This document shows positions 20,961 through 32,114 of a stretch of 64,000 nt of DNA, piece by piece (position 1 is the first letter of the stretch; every line of letters starts with the position of its first letter). The position numbers and the translations under genes are program-made. Source of the stretch: Orobanche coerulescens (lineage: Eukaryota; Streptophyta; Magnoliopsida; Lamiales; Orobanchaceae); NCBI GenBank assembly GCA_033398695.1, contig CM065816.1, positions 130,545,358-130,609,357 on the forward strand. The letters run 5' to 3'. A model generated the notes under the pieces. That model was given only the letters and a program-made list of their open reading frames with translations. It was not told the DNA's origin and ran no database searches.

Positions 20961-22689
20961 ATGGATGCCGGAGGAAACCGTGGTCATGGTCGTGGTCGTG
21001 GACGTGGACGCGGCCGAGGACGTGCGGCAGCCGGTGGGGCGGCCACGTCGCACTCTTCAGGAGCCGGCAGTACCGGCGACCGTCACAGTCATGCTTCTTC
21101 TCAGGAGCGCGCCGATCTTGGTATTGCGGCTGTTATGCAGCAAATGGTTAACCAAATGGCTGCTATAGCTCAGGTGGTCCAGAACCCTGATCAGGCCCAT
21201 GCTAATCGGGGCGGAGCGGATCGCTGGCTTCAGGATGTCATCAAGATGCATCCTCCTCGGTCAGGAGCTTCGGACCCGATCGGCTGGGAAGGGTGGATCA
21301 AGGAGATATCCAAAGTCTTCACTGCTACCAACTGCCCCGAGGACCGTAAGGTCCCTATTGCTCAATACTTTCTCACGGGAGATGCTACAGATTGGTGGGA
21401 GGTCTTTGGTCCCAAAGATCATGTTGCTTCGTGGGCCGAATTTCAAGAATTGATGGAGACCGAATATTGTCCGTGGCCGGTCAGACAGGCTCGAGTGCAT
21501 GCTTTCTATGATGCTCAACCACGGGATATTCCCGTATCCCAAGCTATTGCCGAATTTAACAAGGAGTTGGGTTATGTGAAGACCCAAGTTGTCGCTGAGA
21601 GTGACAAAATTTTCCATTTTTCCAGGAGGATGAAACTGTCCATTCGGGACTACATGTCTGGACTCGTCTGCACTACCTTGAAGGATTATCAGAGTAGGGC
21701 CCTCGCTTATGATATGTCAGTGACGGCTAGTGATTTGGCTCGTGAAAGCAAGAAACAAGTCGGTCGGAAATTTTTCTCGTCCCAAGAGTGGAGGCCAGCA
21801 GAAATCTCAAGCTGCAAATATTTCTACGGGCGGTTCGGCTCGTTTCTCTGGGAGCTTTCGGGGTGCCGCCGGAACCTCCGCTCGTGAACCCACATGTTTT
21901 AACTGTGGTGTGCAGGGCCATAGGAGCCGGCAGTGTTCTCGTCCGAAGTTTACTTGTCATACTTGTGGACAGCTGGGCCACAAGGCCTATTTTTGTGAGC
22001 AGGTCAAACAGCTTCGCGGCGCCCGTTCTTCTCAACCAGTACCGTTGGATCCGAGTGTGAACCAGGGCTCATTTGCTCCGCCGCCTCCACCGAGTGCCGG
22101 CCGAGGTAGGGGTCGGGGTCAGCCCGCTAGGGGAGGAGCTTCCAGTGTCGGCTCTGCCCAACCGCGTATCTATGAGATGAGGAGGGCCGATGACCCAGCA
22201 GCCACTGTGGCGACAGGTACCGTTCATATCCATTCTCATCCTGTCGGTGTGCTTTTTGATTCGAGTGCTACGCATTCATTCATTTCTCTAGAGTGTGTAC
22301 GCCGTCTGAGTCTCGACTGCTTGTCACCTTACGAGCCTTTCGTTGTTAAACTCCCTAGCGGTGACAGAATTGTCGGTGATCGAGAAGTCCGAGACTGCTC
22401 TGTGTTTATTTGTGAGAGAGCTTGGCTCTCTAATCTTATTGTCGTTAGTATTGTGGGTGAGGATTTAATTCTCGGGGATGATTGGCTCGAGCGGCATGGC
22501 GCAATCATGAACTACCACACGAGAATCATCACTATGTTAGCCGAGGACGGCACCGAACACTCTTTCGCAGGGCGAAAGAGGGGAAACCAGAAGTTCGTTA
22601 TTAATGCCTTGAAGGCGATGAGCCTCCTACGAAAGGGGTGTACTGGTTATTGGTGCTATGCCTTGAAGGCGGAGAATGGTGGAGTCTAG
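20961..22689 (+). pseudogene. gag: gag and protease region of element C (frameshift, nonsense)
   Basis: Gag starts at ATG 20961 (MDAGGNRGHG). The start is followed by an Arg-Gly tract and a long capsid-type core with SGASDPIGWEGW, KVPIAQYFL, ATDWWEV, EYCPWPV, YMSGL and LAYDM. An extra T in the run 21771-21775 shifts the frame, so the first frame ends at 21887. The true continuation is in the frame at 21776-22689. It has two CCHC knuckles, CFNCGVQGHRSRQC and CHTCGQLGHKAYFC (about 21895-22000), a Pro/Gly/Arg-rich linker, and a retroviral-type protease with VGVLFDSSATHSFIS. The usual DSGA is DSSA (Gly to Ser, codon 22264-22266), which should impair the active site. A TAG at 22687-22689 then breaks the link to pol. 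In Tekay elements gag-pol is normally one frame. Confidence 0.92.
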
Positions 22690-25602
22690 CTTTCGTCGAT
22701 TCCAGTCGTTAGTGAGTTTCCTGATGTTTTTCCTGACGAGTTACCGGGATTGCCACCGGATCGTGAGGTTGAGTTTGCTATAGAGTTAGAGCCGGGTGCG
22801 GCTCCGATTTCGAAGGCGCCGTATCGCATGGCACCTTCAGAGATGTCTGAGTTGAAGAAGCAGTTGAGCGAGCTTCTTGAGTCGGGGTACGTTCGACCGA
22901 GCGCCTCGCCTTGGGGCGCACCGGTCCTGTTTGTGCGGAAGAAGGATGGTTCACTACGTTTGTGTATCGACTATCGCGAACTAAACAAGGTGACCATCAA
23001 GAACAAGCATCCTTTGCCGAGAATCGATGACTTGTTTGACCAGTTGCAGGGAGTTGCGGTATTCTCGAAGATTGATTTGAAATCGGGGTACTATCAGCTT
23101 CGGGTGAGAGAGTCCGACGTGCAAGAGACAGCTTTTCGGACGAGATACGGACATTACGAGTTTGTAGTTATGCCTTTCGGGTTAACTAATGCGCCGGCGG
23201 TGTTCATGCAATTGATGAACAAAGTCTTTATCGAGTATTTGGATAAGTGTGTCGTCGTCTTCACTGACGATATTCTTATCTATTCGAGGAATGAGGAAGA
23301 GCATGCCCATCATCTGCGGATAGTGTTAGACATTTTGAGGACCGAGCAACTCTATGCGAAGTTCTCGAAATGTGAGTTCTGGCTGAAGGAAGTGATGTTT
23401 TTGGGTCACGTGATTTCAGCCGAGGGAGTCTGTGTGGATCCGCAGAAAATTGAGGCAGTGTTGGATTGGGCACCGCCTACAAATGTAAAGGAGGTCCGTA
23501 GTTTCTTGGGTTTGGCTGGTTACTACCGTAGGTTCGTCGAGGGTTTCTCAAAACTAGCTCGGCCACTTACACAGTTACTCCAGAAATCCGAGAAGTTCGT
23601 CTGGAATGACGAGAGACAGTCGAGTTTTGAGGAACTGAAGAAGCGTTTAACTTCAGCCCCGGTTTTGGCGTTGCCATGTGGCAACGAGGGATTCGCCGTT
23701 TATAGCGATGCTTCGGGTCAGGGTCTTGGGTGCGTATTGATGCAGCACGGCAAGACCATTGCCTTTGCGTCGAGACAGTTGAGGCCGTATGAGCTTAACT
23801 ACCCTACTCATGATTTGGAGTTAGCGGCAGTCATTTTTGCGCTCAAGATTTGGCGTCACTATCTTTTCGGCTCTGCATGTCAGATTTTTACCGATCATAA
23901 AAGTCTGAAATACATATTTACTCAGCGGGAGTTGAATATGAGGCAGAGGAGGTGGTTAGAACTGATTAAGGATTATGACCTCGAAATCTTTTATCATCCG
24001 GGCAAGGCAAACGTCGTGGCCGACGCCTTGAGTCGGAAACCGATCGCATTGCGAACGCTTGAGATCCTTACGCCTCAGTATGAGCTTCGGCGGGCTTTGA
24101 TCGAGTTAGATGTTGAGGTTTTGTTGCCTGGAGCTGTCGGGCAACTTTGTGCTTTAGAGATTTCGTCGTCTTTGATCGATGAAATTAAGCTGAAGCAATT
24201 AGAGGATCCGATGATTACTCAAATCCGAGAGAACGTTCTTAAGGGAAAGTCTCCTGGGTTTGTGATTCACGAGGATGGTGTTTTGAGATTCCAGAGTCGG
24301 CTTTGTCTGCCGAACGATCCAGAGTTGCGACAGAGTATTTTGCGTGAGGCCCATTCTACACCCTATTCCGTTCATCCTGGTTCGAGTAAGATGTACAAGG
24401 ACCTGAGGAGGAATTTCTGGTGGAATGATGTGAAGAAGGAGGTCGCACAGTTTGTAGCGAGATGTTTGACTTGCCAGCAGGTCAAAATCGAGCATCAGCG
24501 ACCGGCTAGGTTATTACAGTCACTTCCCGTTCCGGAATGGAAATGGGAAGATATATCGATGGATTTCGTTACGAGTTTGCCGAGATCGAGGTCAGGCATG
24601 AATATGGTATGGGTGGTTGTTGATCGTCTGACCAAGTCGGCACATTTTCTGGGCATCAAGGACACTTGGGGCCCGGAGAAGTTGGCTCGTGTGTTTATCA
24701 CGCAGATTGTGAGACTTCACGGTACTCCGAAGTCTATTGTTTCGGATCGTGATGGCCGTTTTGTATCGCACTTTTGGCAGGCGGTGCATAAGGCGTTGGG
24801 TACCCGTTTGCATTTGAGTACCTCTTTTCATCCCCAGTCAGATGGACAGTCGGAACGCACTATCCAGACATTCGAGGACATGTTGCATGCTTGTGCTCTC
24901 GACTGGAATAGTGACTGGGAGGAGCATTTGCCATTGATCAAATTCACGTACAACAATAGTTGGCACGCGTCGATTCGGATGGCACCGTATGAGGAACTTT
25001 ATGGGCGGCGATGTCGATCACCGATTTGTTGGAATGAGGCGTCCGATTTAGTCGGGACCGAGCCGGATGTCGTTTTAGAGACGAGGCAGAAGATAGAGTT
25101 AATTCGGGAACGAATGTTGGATCGCCCCAGTCGACAGAAGTCATATGCCGATGTCCGTCGTCGACCTTTAGAATTCGAGGTGGGAGACCACGTTTTGCTG
25201 AAGGTGTCGCCGACGAGAGGAGTTTTCCGTTTCGGAAAGAAGGGGAAGTTGAGTCCGAGATTTATTGGACCCTTCGAGATTCTCGAGCGAGTCGGTGGGT
25301 TAGCATACCGTTTGGCGTTACCCCCGGCCTTGAGTCATGTTCATAGCGTTTTTCATGTTTCCCAGCTGAGGAAATATGTCCCAGATCCTAGTCACGTCAT
25401 CGATTATGGGGAGATCGATGTCGCCGAGGATATTACTTTTGAGGAGCGTCCTTTGAAGATTTTAGAGCATCGGGAGAAACGACTGAGGCATAAGACCATC
25501 CCTTTGGTCAAGGTGCAGTGGTCGAGACACGGTGTCGAGGAGGCAACTTGGGAAACCGAGGATAGCATGCGTGCTAGGTACCCTGAGTTGTTTGTTTCTT
25601 AA
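22690..25602 (+). pseudogene. pol: pol of element C: RT, RNase H, integrase, chromodomain
   Basis: Open for about 970 codons in the frame of the protease, after the TAG at 22687-22689. Domains in order: RT ([54 protein letters not shown]), with catalytic box [11 protein letters not shown], where the position before DD is Thr instead of the usual hydrophobic residue (23260-23271). RNase H follows ([35 protein letters not shown]). Integrase comes next, with a zinc domain [17 protein letters not shown]...CLTCQQ and catalytic Asp (ISMDF), Asp (SDRDG) and Glu (GQSERT). It ends with [20 protein letters not shown] and a chromodomain-like end ([19 protein letters not shown], then RYPELF). The frame is intact to TAA at 25600-25602. 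A usable upstream start is lacking. Confidence 0.93.
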
Positions 25603-25623
25603 GTTTCGGACGAACTTGTTTTT

Positions 25624-25635
25624 AGAGGGGTAGAA
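25624..25635 (+). other. polypurine tract of element C
   Basis: AGAGGGGTAGAA immediately before TGTAATATCC. Confidence 0.85.
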
Positions 25636-27840
25636 TGTAATATCCGCATTTTTCTTCCCCCTTGTATTTTCTTTTTCGGCATATTTCACGATAGTAGTGA
25701 CCCTCGTGTATCTTTCAGCATATCTTTCCTACTATCTATTGATTTGATTCCCGTTATTGTTGTGCGGAACCGCCGTTTCGGGGTTGCCATGGATCCATTC
25801 TACGTTATGATGCCTGTTGAGATGTTCCGTTTAACGTTTCGTTCATATTCCGGTGTTTTGGACCGTCTATATCTCGTACCTAGCGCACGCTATATTTTCG
25901 GCATAGCGCACGCTAGGGGTCGCTTGGTAGCGCACGCTACGACCGTTTCGTAGCGCGCGCTAGAGGGCAAGCCCTGGGAGTGGCAGTGCTATTTTCCAGC
26001 CTTCTGGACTGGCGTATTAGCATACGCTATGTAGACTAGCGCATGCTAATGTCGGGAGGCTAGCGCACGCTGATGATACCTGGTAGCATGCGCTAGCGTG
26101 AGTGTCCAGTACTGGACAGTTTTCTACTGAACTCGGTCAGGTGCCAGGTAGCGCACGCTACGCTCGTGCGTTAGCGCACGCTAGCAGATCAGGTGAGTTC
26201 TGGATAGTTTGTCACTGGATTCGACTGATGCCCAGGTAGCGCACGCTATTGGTCGATAGCACGCGCTACCGATAGGTTATTAGCGCATGCTACGCTTGGA
26301 GTAGCGCACGCTAACGGCCAGAAGTCTAGCTACTGGACTGGACGCTAACTATTTTGGCCTGTAATTTTATCCCGTTAGCGCACGCTAACCTTGAGGATTA
26401 GCGCACGCTAACACTCCCTGGCTATATAAACCAGGGAGTTGACCCAGATGAGTAGATTAGTTTCATTTCGTTTCCTCTTCGCGACGCAGAGCTCCTACGG
26501 GCGATTTCCGAGCGATTCTTCCCTTCGATTATTTCAGGCATCCTCTACCTTGGGTTTTTGAAGTATATTAACAACACCTACTTGTGTTCTTCATCATCAA
26601 TCCAAGGTAAATCTCTTAGAACCCTACTTTTCGATAAATTGGGGGTTTTGGGATTTTCTTCCGATCCGTTCCGTTTTGTTGATGGATTCATGATGAATAT
26701 GATTAATCTTATTGGTATTCTTAGTTTCCCTACGGATTCATGGTATATTTTGTGGTTTTTACGGAATCGAGAGGGTTTGGTTGTGGTCCGACATCGTTGT
26801 TGTTTATATACGAATATACATGAATCGTAGGCGGGTTTTCGGGTGTATTCCAATTTCCGTAATCATTTAGAAATGGTGGTAATTGTATTCTTCGAATCGT
26901 TAGGTTCGGTTTCATTGGTTCCTAGCGTTCGTCGGTGACTCTCCTTTCCGTTCATTGTGTCGTCAATAATTCAAGGCAAGTATTTTTGGAAACCTTTATG
27001 CTTAACGTGGAATGGTAATGTATTTTGTGTGTGATTTGCTCACCTCGTGTTGGTCCGACGGGATCAAGGAGGGAATCCAAAGGTTTGCGTCCCGGATTCA
27101 TGAGTTTGTTTAGCTAGCCAGTGCGGGAGGGTCCTTAGAGGCCTCGTGCGGGAATCTATGATATGACTCTGTTCCCAAGGCGATGCATGTGCGTGTTTTG
27201 TTTTATAATATAGCCAGTGCGGGAGGGTCCTTAGAGGCCTCGTGCGGGAATTTATGATATGACTCTGTTCCCAAGGCAAATTGTTTGACTGTTTATTTCC
27301 GGAAAAGACATGTCTAGTTTTGGTTTTTGAAATGATATTGGTGCATGTACTATGAAATGTGTAAGCGATTGGTTTGCCTTGATTACTTGTACTAGCGTAA
27401 TTGCTAACCCCTTTGGGGGACCCGTTTCGGGGAAATTCTTGTTATGGATTTCAGGTTATGATTATCCGGACGAGCGAGCACCGGGACAGTACGAGGATGT
27501 CGGCCAGGGTCGTTGACATGTGCATTTGGGTCATCTTATTTCCTTTGTCTAATTCGATATGGTTGTTTCCTATATTTCTAAACTTATAGATTGTACTCGC
27601 GAGTACTTAGGCTTTTCCTTTCGGATTGTGTTTGGACTTCGTTGGAGTTACTGTATTTGTCGGTTGATGTTTATTGTGCCGGTTGTACCGGACGTGTTGT
27701 TTTATGTTCTTGTTGTTAACAATTGTTTCCTTGCTAACCGAGATGGTTAGTCGAGAGGTGTTTTCTTGTGTTAGCCTGGTGGATCCCATGTAGGGGTCCA
27801 CGGCGCTGTAATACACCTCGAATATCTTGGGGGTGTTACA
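25636..27840 (+). repeat. 3' LTR of element C
   Basis: Nearly identical to 18495-20692. It keeps more regular TAGCGCACGCTA copies (for example near 26236-26247 and 26301-26312) and retains the acceptor-like TTTCAGG (27450-27456). The TATA hairpin is at 26414-26438. It ends GTGTTACA, followed by ACATT. Confidence 0.95.
26414..26438 (+). promoter_or_regulatory. TATA box enclosed by inverted repeat (element C, 3' LTR)
   Basis: Exact copy of 19266-19290. The neighbouring array differs between the two LTRs but this module does not. Confidence 0.7.
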
Positions 27841-28284
27841 ACATTGAGGAGTTACCACCGTAACATGGCTTTGTAAATTTGCATTTTTGTGAATTACGCC
27901 CGTACACGCCCGTATGGAGTTTCAGACTTCATTTTCAGCCCAGAATTTCTTAGACTTTGCGTTTTTACCCCAAATCTTCTTCGGATGATAACTTTTGATA
28001 TTTAACTCTGATTTTGAATCCGGAAAGACTGCCGAACTTGTCTCGAGAAGCCCTACAACATAAATACATAAAAAAAATTAACAAAGAGAATATTTTATTA
28101 ACATGTTATTTCTTGAGTAAATCAGTAATTCAATCCGATTAAGACTAAATTTACATCTTCATCCTATAAAAATAAAATTATTAAAAGCTAATTAATTCTA
28201 AGCAAAAACGAGTAGACTAGATCAATTATGGGTGAAATATATCAATACAAACCATGGATAAGTGTATAAAACTGACACTTATCA
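27841..28284 (-). repeat. 5' LTR of element B, part right of element C
   Basis: Starts with the repeated ACATT (27841-27845), continues the sequence broken at 18494 (gttaccaccgtaacatgg), and ends ...CTGACACTTATCA. It is followed by target duplication GCCAC (28285-28289). Confidence 0.9.
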
Positions 28285-28289
28285 GCCAC
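28285..28289. repeat. target site duplication GCCAC (right, element B)
   Basis: Matches 12379-12383. Confidence 0.93.
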
Positions 28290-29695
28290 CCCTACGATTT
28301 CATGCCCTACTTTCATATATGTTGCGAATTTGAGGGGATTTGGGTGGTTCCCAACCCTTATGTGTATGATTTTGTAATCAGGAGAATCTTAAGTGGGGCT
28401 TCGTGAGTTCCTTCTTGTGAGTGGAGTATTGATTATTGATTATTGTAATTCTTACGAGTCATTTAGGGTCGGAAGTGCATTTTTGGACCAACAAAGCTTG
28501 TATACCCCTTTCCTTGACTCGACTATGTCTCAAAGGCATGTATATGTTTATGATTATATTTTCTTAATGTTGAAAGTAAAGTGTATGTGATGTGTAAGAT
28601 TATATGTTCACTCCATGATGGGCCGACGGGTCCTCTTAGGGTTCGTTGCTTTTGGTGCGAACCACGAACATCTTTGGGTTAACCATTCCGGGATAATCTG
28701 ACGGGGCCTCTGAGGGATCGCTGCGTCTGGTGCGATCCATGGTTAATCACGTATATATTTGAAATTAGAAATGATATAAGATTTAGTTATTCCAGAATAC
28801 TAGTCTTGAGTTTGATAAAATGAGGTTATGCTTACTTTATCGTTGAAGAAATATTGTGTTTTATATTCGATATACTTGTACTAGCTATTCAACAACTAAC
28901 CCCTTTCGGGGGAAATATGTTTCCTGTATTCAGGTTCCAAGAGACCAGTTGGGCGAGTACCGGGTCGGTATGAAGATGATGGGCAAGAGTGATGCTGTGT
29001 TATGTTCTTCTCTGTATTATTCATGTCTTCCATTCGAGATGTAGTACCTTGAATGATTTTTAGTACTCGAGTACTATGGGATGTTATTCTTGTTGTTCTA
29101 CTTTCGCTTCATGGGTTTTGATCCCCCTTGACTTTGGTCCATTGATTCTGAATATTACTTTGGACGTTGATTTGTATTACTTTCTGATTGTTTATGTCTA
29201 GACCTCATCGGTCAAAATTCATGAAAGGTTAGATTTGACCTCTCTATCTACCCAACTAGTCCCATTTGATCTAAAAATCTAACATGGAAACCGTATCTAT
29301 CCCAAAAAACCCTCTATTTGAGGTAGTATGTCCCGCCATCGCCAGTAGAGGCTAGGCGGTGCTTAAATGATGTAGCGAACAACCATCGGACAGCCAGAAA
29401 GAATCTGAACATTAGAGAGATCAAAACTTTGATTACGGTTCGACTCTATTTAGCCATGACATAAAATGTAAACGATATCTCCCGCATCGACATCTGAGCT
29501 GAGTCAGTGTCATACTATTCAAGATCAATTGTTTCAACCGGGAAGATACCTAGTAGTTAAAAAGACCTTTAAAAGTGCTATAGGTAATATAAACAAGAAT
29601 AATCGTACTACCCATACGTGTATGTATAGCCTTGTGAGTCCCACGGATGGGCTCACAGCATTGTAATATACCCTGAATATCTTGGGGGTGTTACA
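28290..29695 (+). mobile_element. A-type LTR, right part
   Basis: Continues the LTR cut at 12378. It shares the architecture of the Element 1 LTR: atgtctcaaaggca (28525), two GACGGG units with hairpins (28620-28740), actagc...ctaacccctttcgggggaaa, acceptor-like tgtattcag|gtt (28933), gatgatgggcaag, and the end CTTGGGGGTGTTACA (29695). The stretch 29230-29590 has no counterpart in the other LTRs and may be a small insertion. No primer site follows, so this looks like the 3' end of the element. Confidence 0.75.
28620..28740 (+). other. two GACGGG-hairpin units in the A-type LTR
   Basis: Unit 1: GACGGGTCCTC, then a GGTTCG/CGAACC stem. Unit 2: GACGGGGCCTC, then a GGATCGC/GCGATCC stem. The stems are perfect and differ in sequence, while the GACGGG leader is kept. 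Confidence 0.55.
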
Positions 29696-30169
29696 CGGGG
29701 CGTATATGGTTTTGTATCTTGAGGGGCGGAACACGAATATTCATTGATAAGTCACTCCATATTTCTGTGGTCTTGCTGATTTCACAATTGCGAAAGGAAA
29801 ATAATGGACATCATGGATTGCTGAGATTTTCAGAAGTAGTAAATTTAATCCACAAGTTTGGTCATGTGTTATGTTTCTTTCAAGTCCTCAAATTCAGTGG
29901 AATAACATTGTTATCTCTCTCTTTTCTCTAATGCATGAAATGTGATTAAACTGATACTGTTACATAGGGAAGTCTTGTTGAGATATACTATTTACTTTTA
30001 TTGCATATTTTTTTGAGTCCTTTGACACATTCATCTCACTTGGCAAAATAAAGACCCAATGTAGTCATGGAAGCCTTCAAGCATTGCTTAATATATTATT
30101 AATCTTATTGTGACTTGCTTGGTGATTTTTTCCGTTGCAGAAAAGAGATCTGACATGAAACTTTTTGGG
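29696..30169. other. unrecognised sequence between two old LTRs
   Basis: Not obviously related to the repeats around it. A 70-codon frame (29719-29931) shows no known domain. The stretch gattttttccgttgcag (about 30124-30141) looks like an intron 3' end, so this might be a relic of a host gene or of a captured transcript. I could not identify one. Confidence 0.35.
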
Positions 30170-30912
30170 ATTGGTGAACCCTAACGATTTATGTGATGAA
30201 ATGAAAGATATTCTGGAATATTAAATTATTTTGAAGTTAAGTATTTTGAAACGATGTTTTACAGAAAATAACTTTTCGGCCAAGACCCAATCAATTTGAA
30301 ATGGTTTTGTAACTAAGGACTTGAGGTACTAAAGGCTTTTTGTTTCTCTAAAACTCTCGAGATGATGATATGTTTTCAAAGTCTTGAGTTGTTTTCGAAA
30401 CTTGAAAACTTCTCGGGAGTTCTCTTAATGTTTGTTGTTGTTGATTCGTGACTGATATTTGCGTGGTATTTTTTCATAGATAGAATACTTGCACTATCAA
30501 AATTGAATTGTTAACCCATTAAACGGCGGAAATATGTTTTATGTATTTCATGTAGACATAGTTCAAGAGAGCAGTCATAGGGTCAGCACGGAAGATGAGA
30601 AGCAACGTTACTAATCGATCGGGAGTCAAAGTTCTTTATAGTGTTGAGTTATACCCCATTTATGCTAATGTATATTAACCCCTGCTTGGGTATATGATGT
30701 AATTTGTTCAGGTTGTGTTACTTATGTCTTGGGTATAACCACATCGGTCCGTGTATTTTGAGTTTTCGACCTTATCGGTATGTATTGTTATGTAGTTTGA
30801 CCCATGGCCGGTTAAATATTATGATGTCTATTGTAGTGTCTAGCCTGGTAGATCCTTGTGAGAAGGATCTATGGCGTGTGACATTCTCTCATGGTTTTGG
30901 AAGTGTTGTATT
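30170..30912 (+). mobile_element. old LTR 3' portion
   Basis: Contains atacttgcactatc, then taacccattaaacggcgg, then atgtatttcatg (a mutated acceptor), and then a tail resembling 8400-8593: cacatcggtc, gtagtttgaccc, tagcctggtagatccttg. It ends in tggttttggaagtgttgta. The part 30245-30420 (gatgttttacagaaaat, ggccaagacccaatc) also resembles the internal region of D at 35825-36110. Confidence 0.6.
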
Positions 30913-31326
30913 TATGTTATCATAGCTTAGGTTGTGGAAACCTAGGCTGTCGAGACGAGTCAGGTCATGACTTATCGAGTCATGTTTTGTCGCAATATCT
31001 GAGTTGTCGGTTGACAAATTAAGTTGTGTGTTGTCACATCGCGTTGTCCGTATTGCTGGTTTAGATTAGTATCATGGGCGACCGTCATATTGGTGTGACC
31101 TGTGAATCTAAGTCGCCTCTTGTATATGTTATATTTTATGTTGTATGACTGTATATATATAATGTGAGATGGAACTTGTGTTTGTTTCTTGGAGTATATT
31201 GGGTGAAGTTATTGTATTATACTAATGAGTTGGATTATTAGTAGTGGATTATGTTATGTGTTATGAGCACTGATGTATTTTAGAAGGTGTATCGATGATA
31301 GAGTTTGTTGAGAACCGAGTCATGTT
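30913..31326 (+). other. decayed primer site and leader of an old element
   Basis: tatgttatcatagcttagg (about 30916-30934) is a degraded form of TGGTATCAGAGCTTAGG. The leader-like sequence aacctaggctgtcgagacgagt and several gttgtcggttga-like phrases follow. No coding region is recognised before element D interrupts. Confidence 0.5.
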
Positions 31327-31331
31327 ATGTT
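31327..31331. repeat. target site duplication ATGTT (left, element D)
   Basis: ATGTT precedes the first D LTR and recurs at 47471-47475 after the third. The whole three-LTR block therefore occupies one insertion site. Confidence 0.92.
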
Positions 31332-31588
31332 TGTAATATCCGGAATTTCTACTACTGATGTTTAATATTATTTTATCCGAGTTATATTGTAAAGCATGGA
31401 ATCTGTACAGTATGGATAAAATAATGAAGGACTGAGATGTCAGTATTGGTATAATTGTTGTATTTGGTCGACAATTGTATTTAAGAATATTATTGGATTC
31501 AGTGTTTGTGTTCAGTATGTCTTATGTTCGTTTTTGGTATGTCGAGACGTTGGACAAGAATAGCTGAAATTGGCGAAGTGTAACATTA

Positions 31589-32096
31589 TTAGCGCACGCT
31601 AATAATCATGAGTAGCGCACGCTATCGTGCAGGTTTAGCGCACGCTACGGATATAAGATAACGCACGCTAATGCAAATTGATTGAAGGAATCTACGCGTG
31701 GACCAGGCCACTTTCGGCGCACGTTCTGATAAGTCAACGGATGTTGTAATGTAGTGTTAGCGCACGCTAATGCATGTTGATTAGCGCACGCTAACTGTAT
31801 ATCGTTAAACAGGAAATCTTGGCTTTATTGGTTGCTTTCGTCATGTGGGGTCACGAGCATCTTCGTGGTAGGTGTAGACTGTAGCAAGTCAACTGGTATT
31901 AGCGCACGCTAAAGGTAAGGACTTGCGTACGCTAGACAGTGTAAGTTACGTACGCTAATGCATGGGCATTACGTACGTAAGCACATGTACGAAGCCAGAC
32001 AGTAGCCTCTGGACTGCGATAGCGCACGCTAACAAAGTCAGTTAGCGCACGCTAAGGCTGTTGCGCACGCTAAACATAAGATTTAGCGCACGCTAG
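31589..32096 (+). promoter_or_regulatory. mixed dyad array in D LTR 1: TTAGCGCACGCTAA and TTACGTACGTAA types
   Basis: At least twelve TTAGCGCACGCTAA-like sites (first 31589-31602), with an inner group of the GTAC type: TTGCGTACGCTA, TTACGTACGCTAA and TTACGTACGTAA (31923-31980). The last two flank a central ATGCATGGGCA in opposite orientation. A dyad cagacagtagcctctggactg lies at about 32007-32027. The TATA box follows within 10 bp of the last site. Repeated at about 37730-38240 and 43865-44375. Confidence 0.65.
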
Positions 32097-32104
32097 TAGT
32101 ATAC

Positions 32105-32114
32105 TTTATAAAAA
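32105..32114 (+). promoter_or_regulatory. TATA box, D LTR 1
   Basis: TTTATAAAAA right after the motif array. Same at 38248-38257 (LTR 2) and 44384-44393 (LTR 3). Confidence 0.65.

Larger units (their letters stand above)
18495..27840 (+). mobile_element. Element C: Ty3/Gypsy Tekay/Del-like LTR retrotransposon, nearly complete
   Basis: Parts in order: 5' LTR 18495-20692, primer site 20698-20709, gag-pol 20961-25602, polypurine tract 25624-25635, 3' LTR 25636-27840, with target duplication ACATT. Total length is 9.3 kb, with all domains present. The coding region has one frameshift (T-run 21771-21775) and one nonsense codon (22687-22689), and two catalytic motifs are altered (protease DSS, RT FTDD). 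LTR differences cluster in the U3 motif array. It inserted into the 5' LTR of B, so it is younger than B. Confidence 0.95.
12384..28284 (-). mobile_element. Element B: Tat/Ogre-like non-autonomous LTR retrotransposon (itself cut by element C)
   Basis: Minus-strand element. Its 3' LTR is at 12384-13982, its internal region at 13983-17324 and its 5' LTR at 17325-18494 plus 27846-28284. Element C (18495-27840) is inserted in the 5' LTR. On the minus strand the LTR begins TGATAAGTGTCAG, and the primer site reads TGGCGCCGGTGCTGGGGA, as in Tat/Ogre/Athila-group elements. The internal region is only 3.3 kb and has no recognisable gag, protease, RT or integrase, so the element must have relied on a relative. 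It carries a small ORF and a LOG-like pseudogene. Confidence 0.88.

Noticed and set aside
12384..28284. Element B as an Athila element with envelope-like gene
   Set aside because: No envelope-like or gag-pol frames were found. The primer site type is shared by Tat/Ogre and Athila, so only the broader group is claimed.
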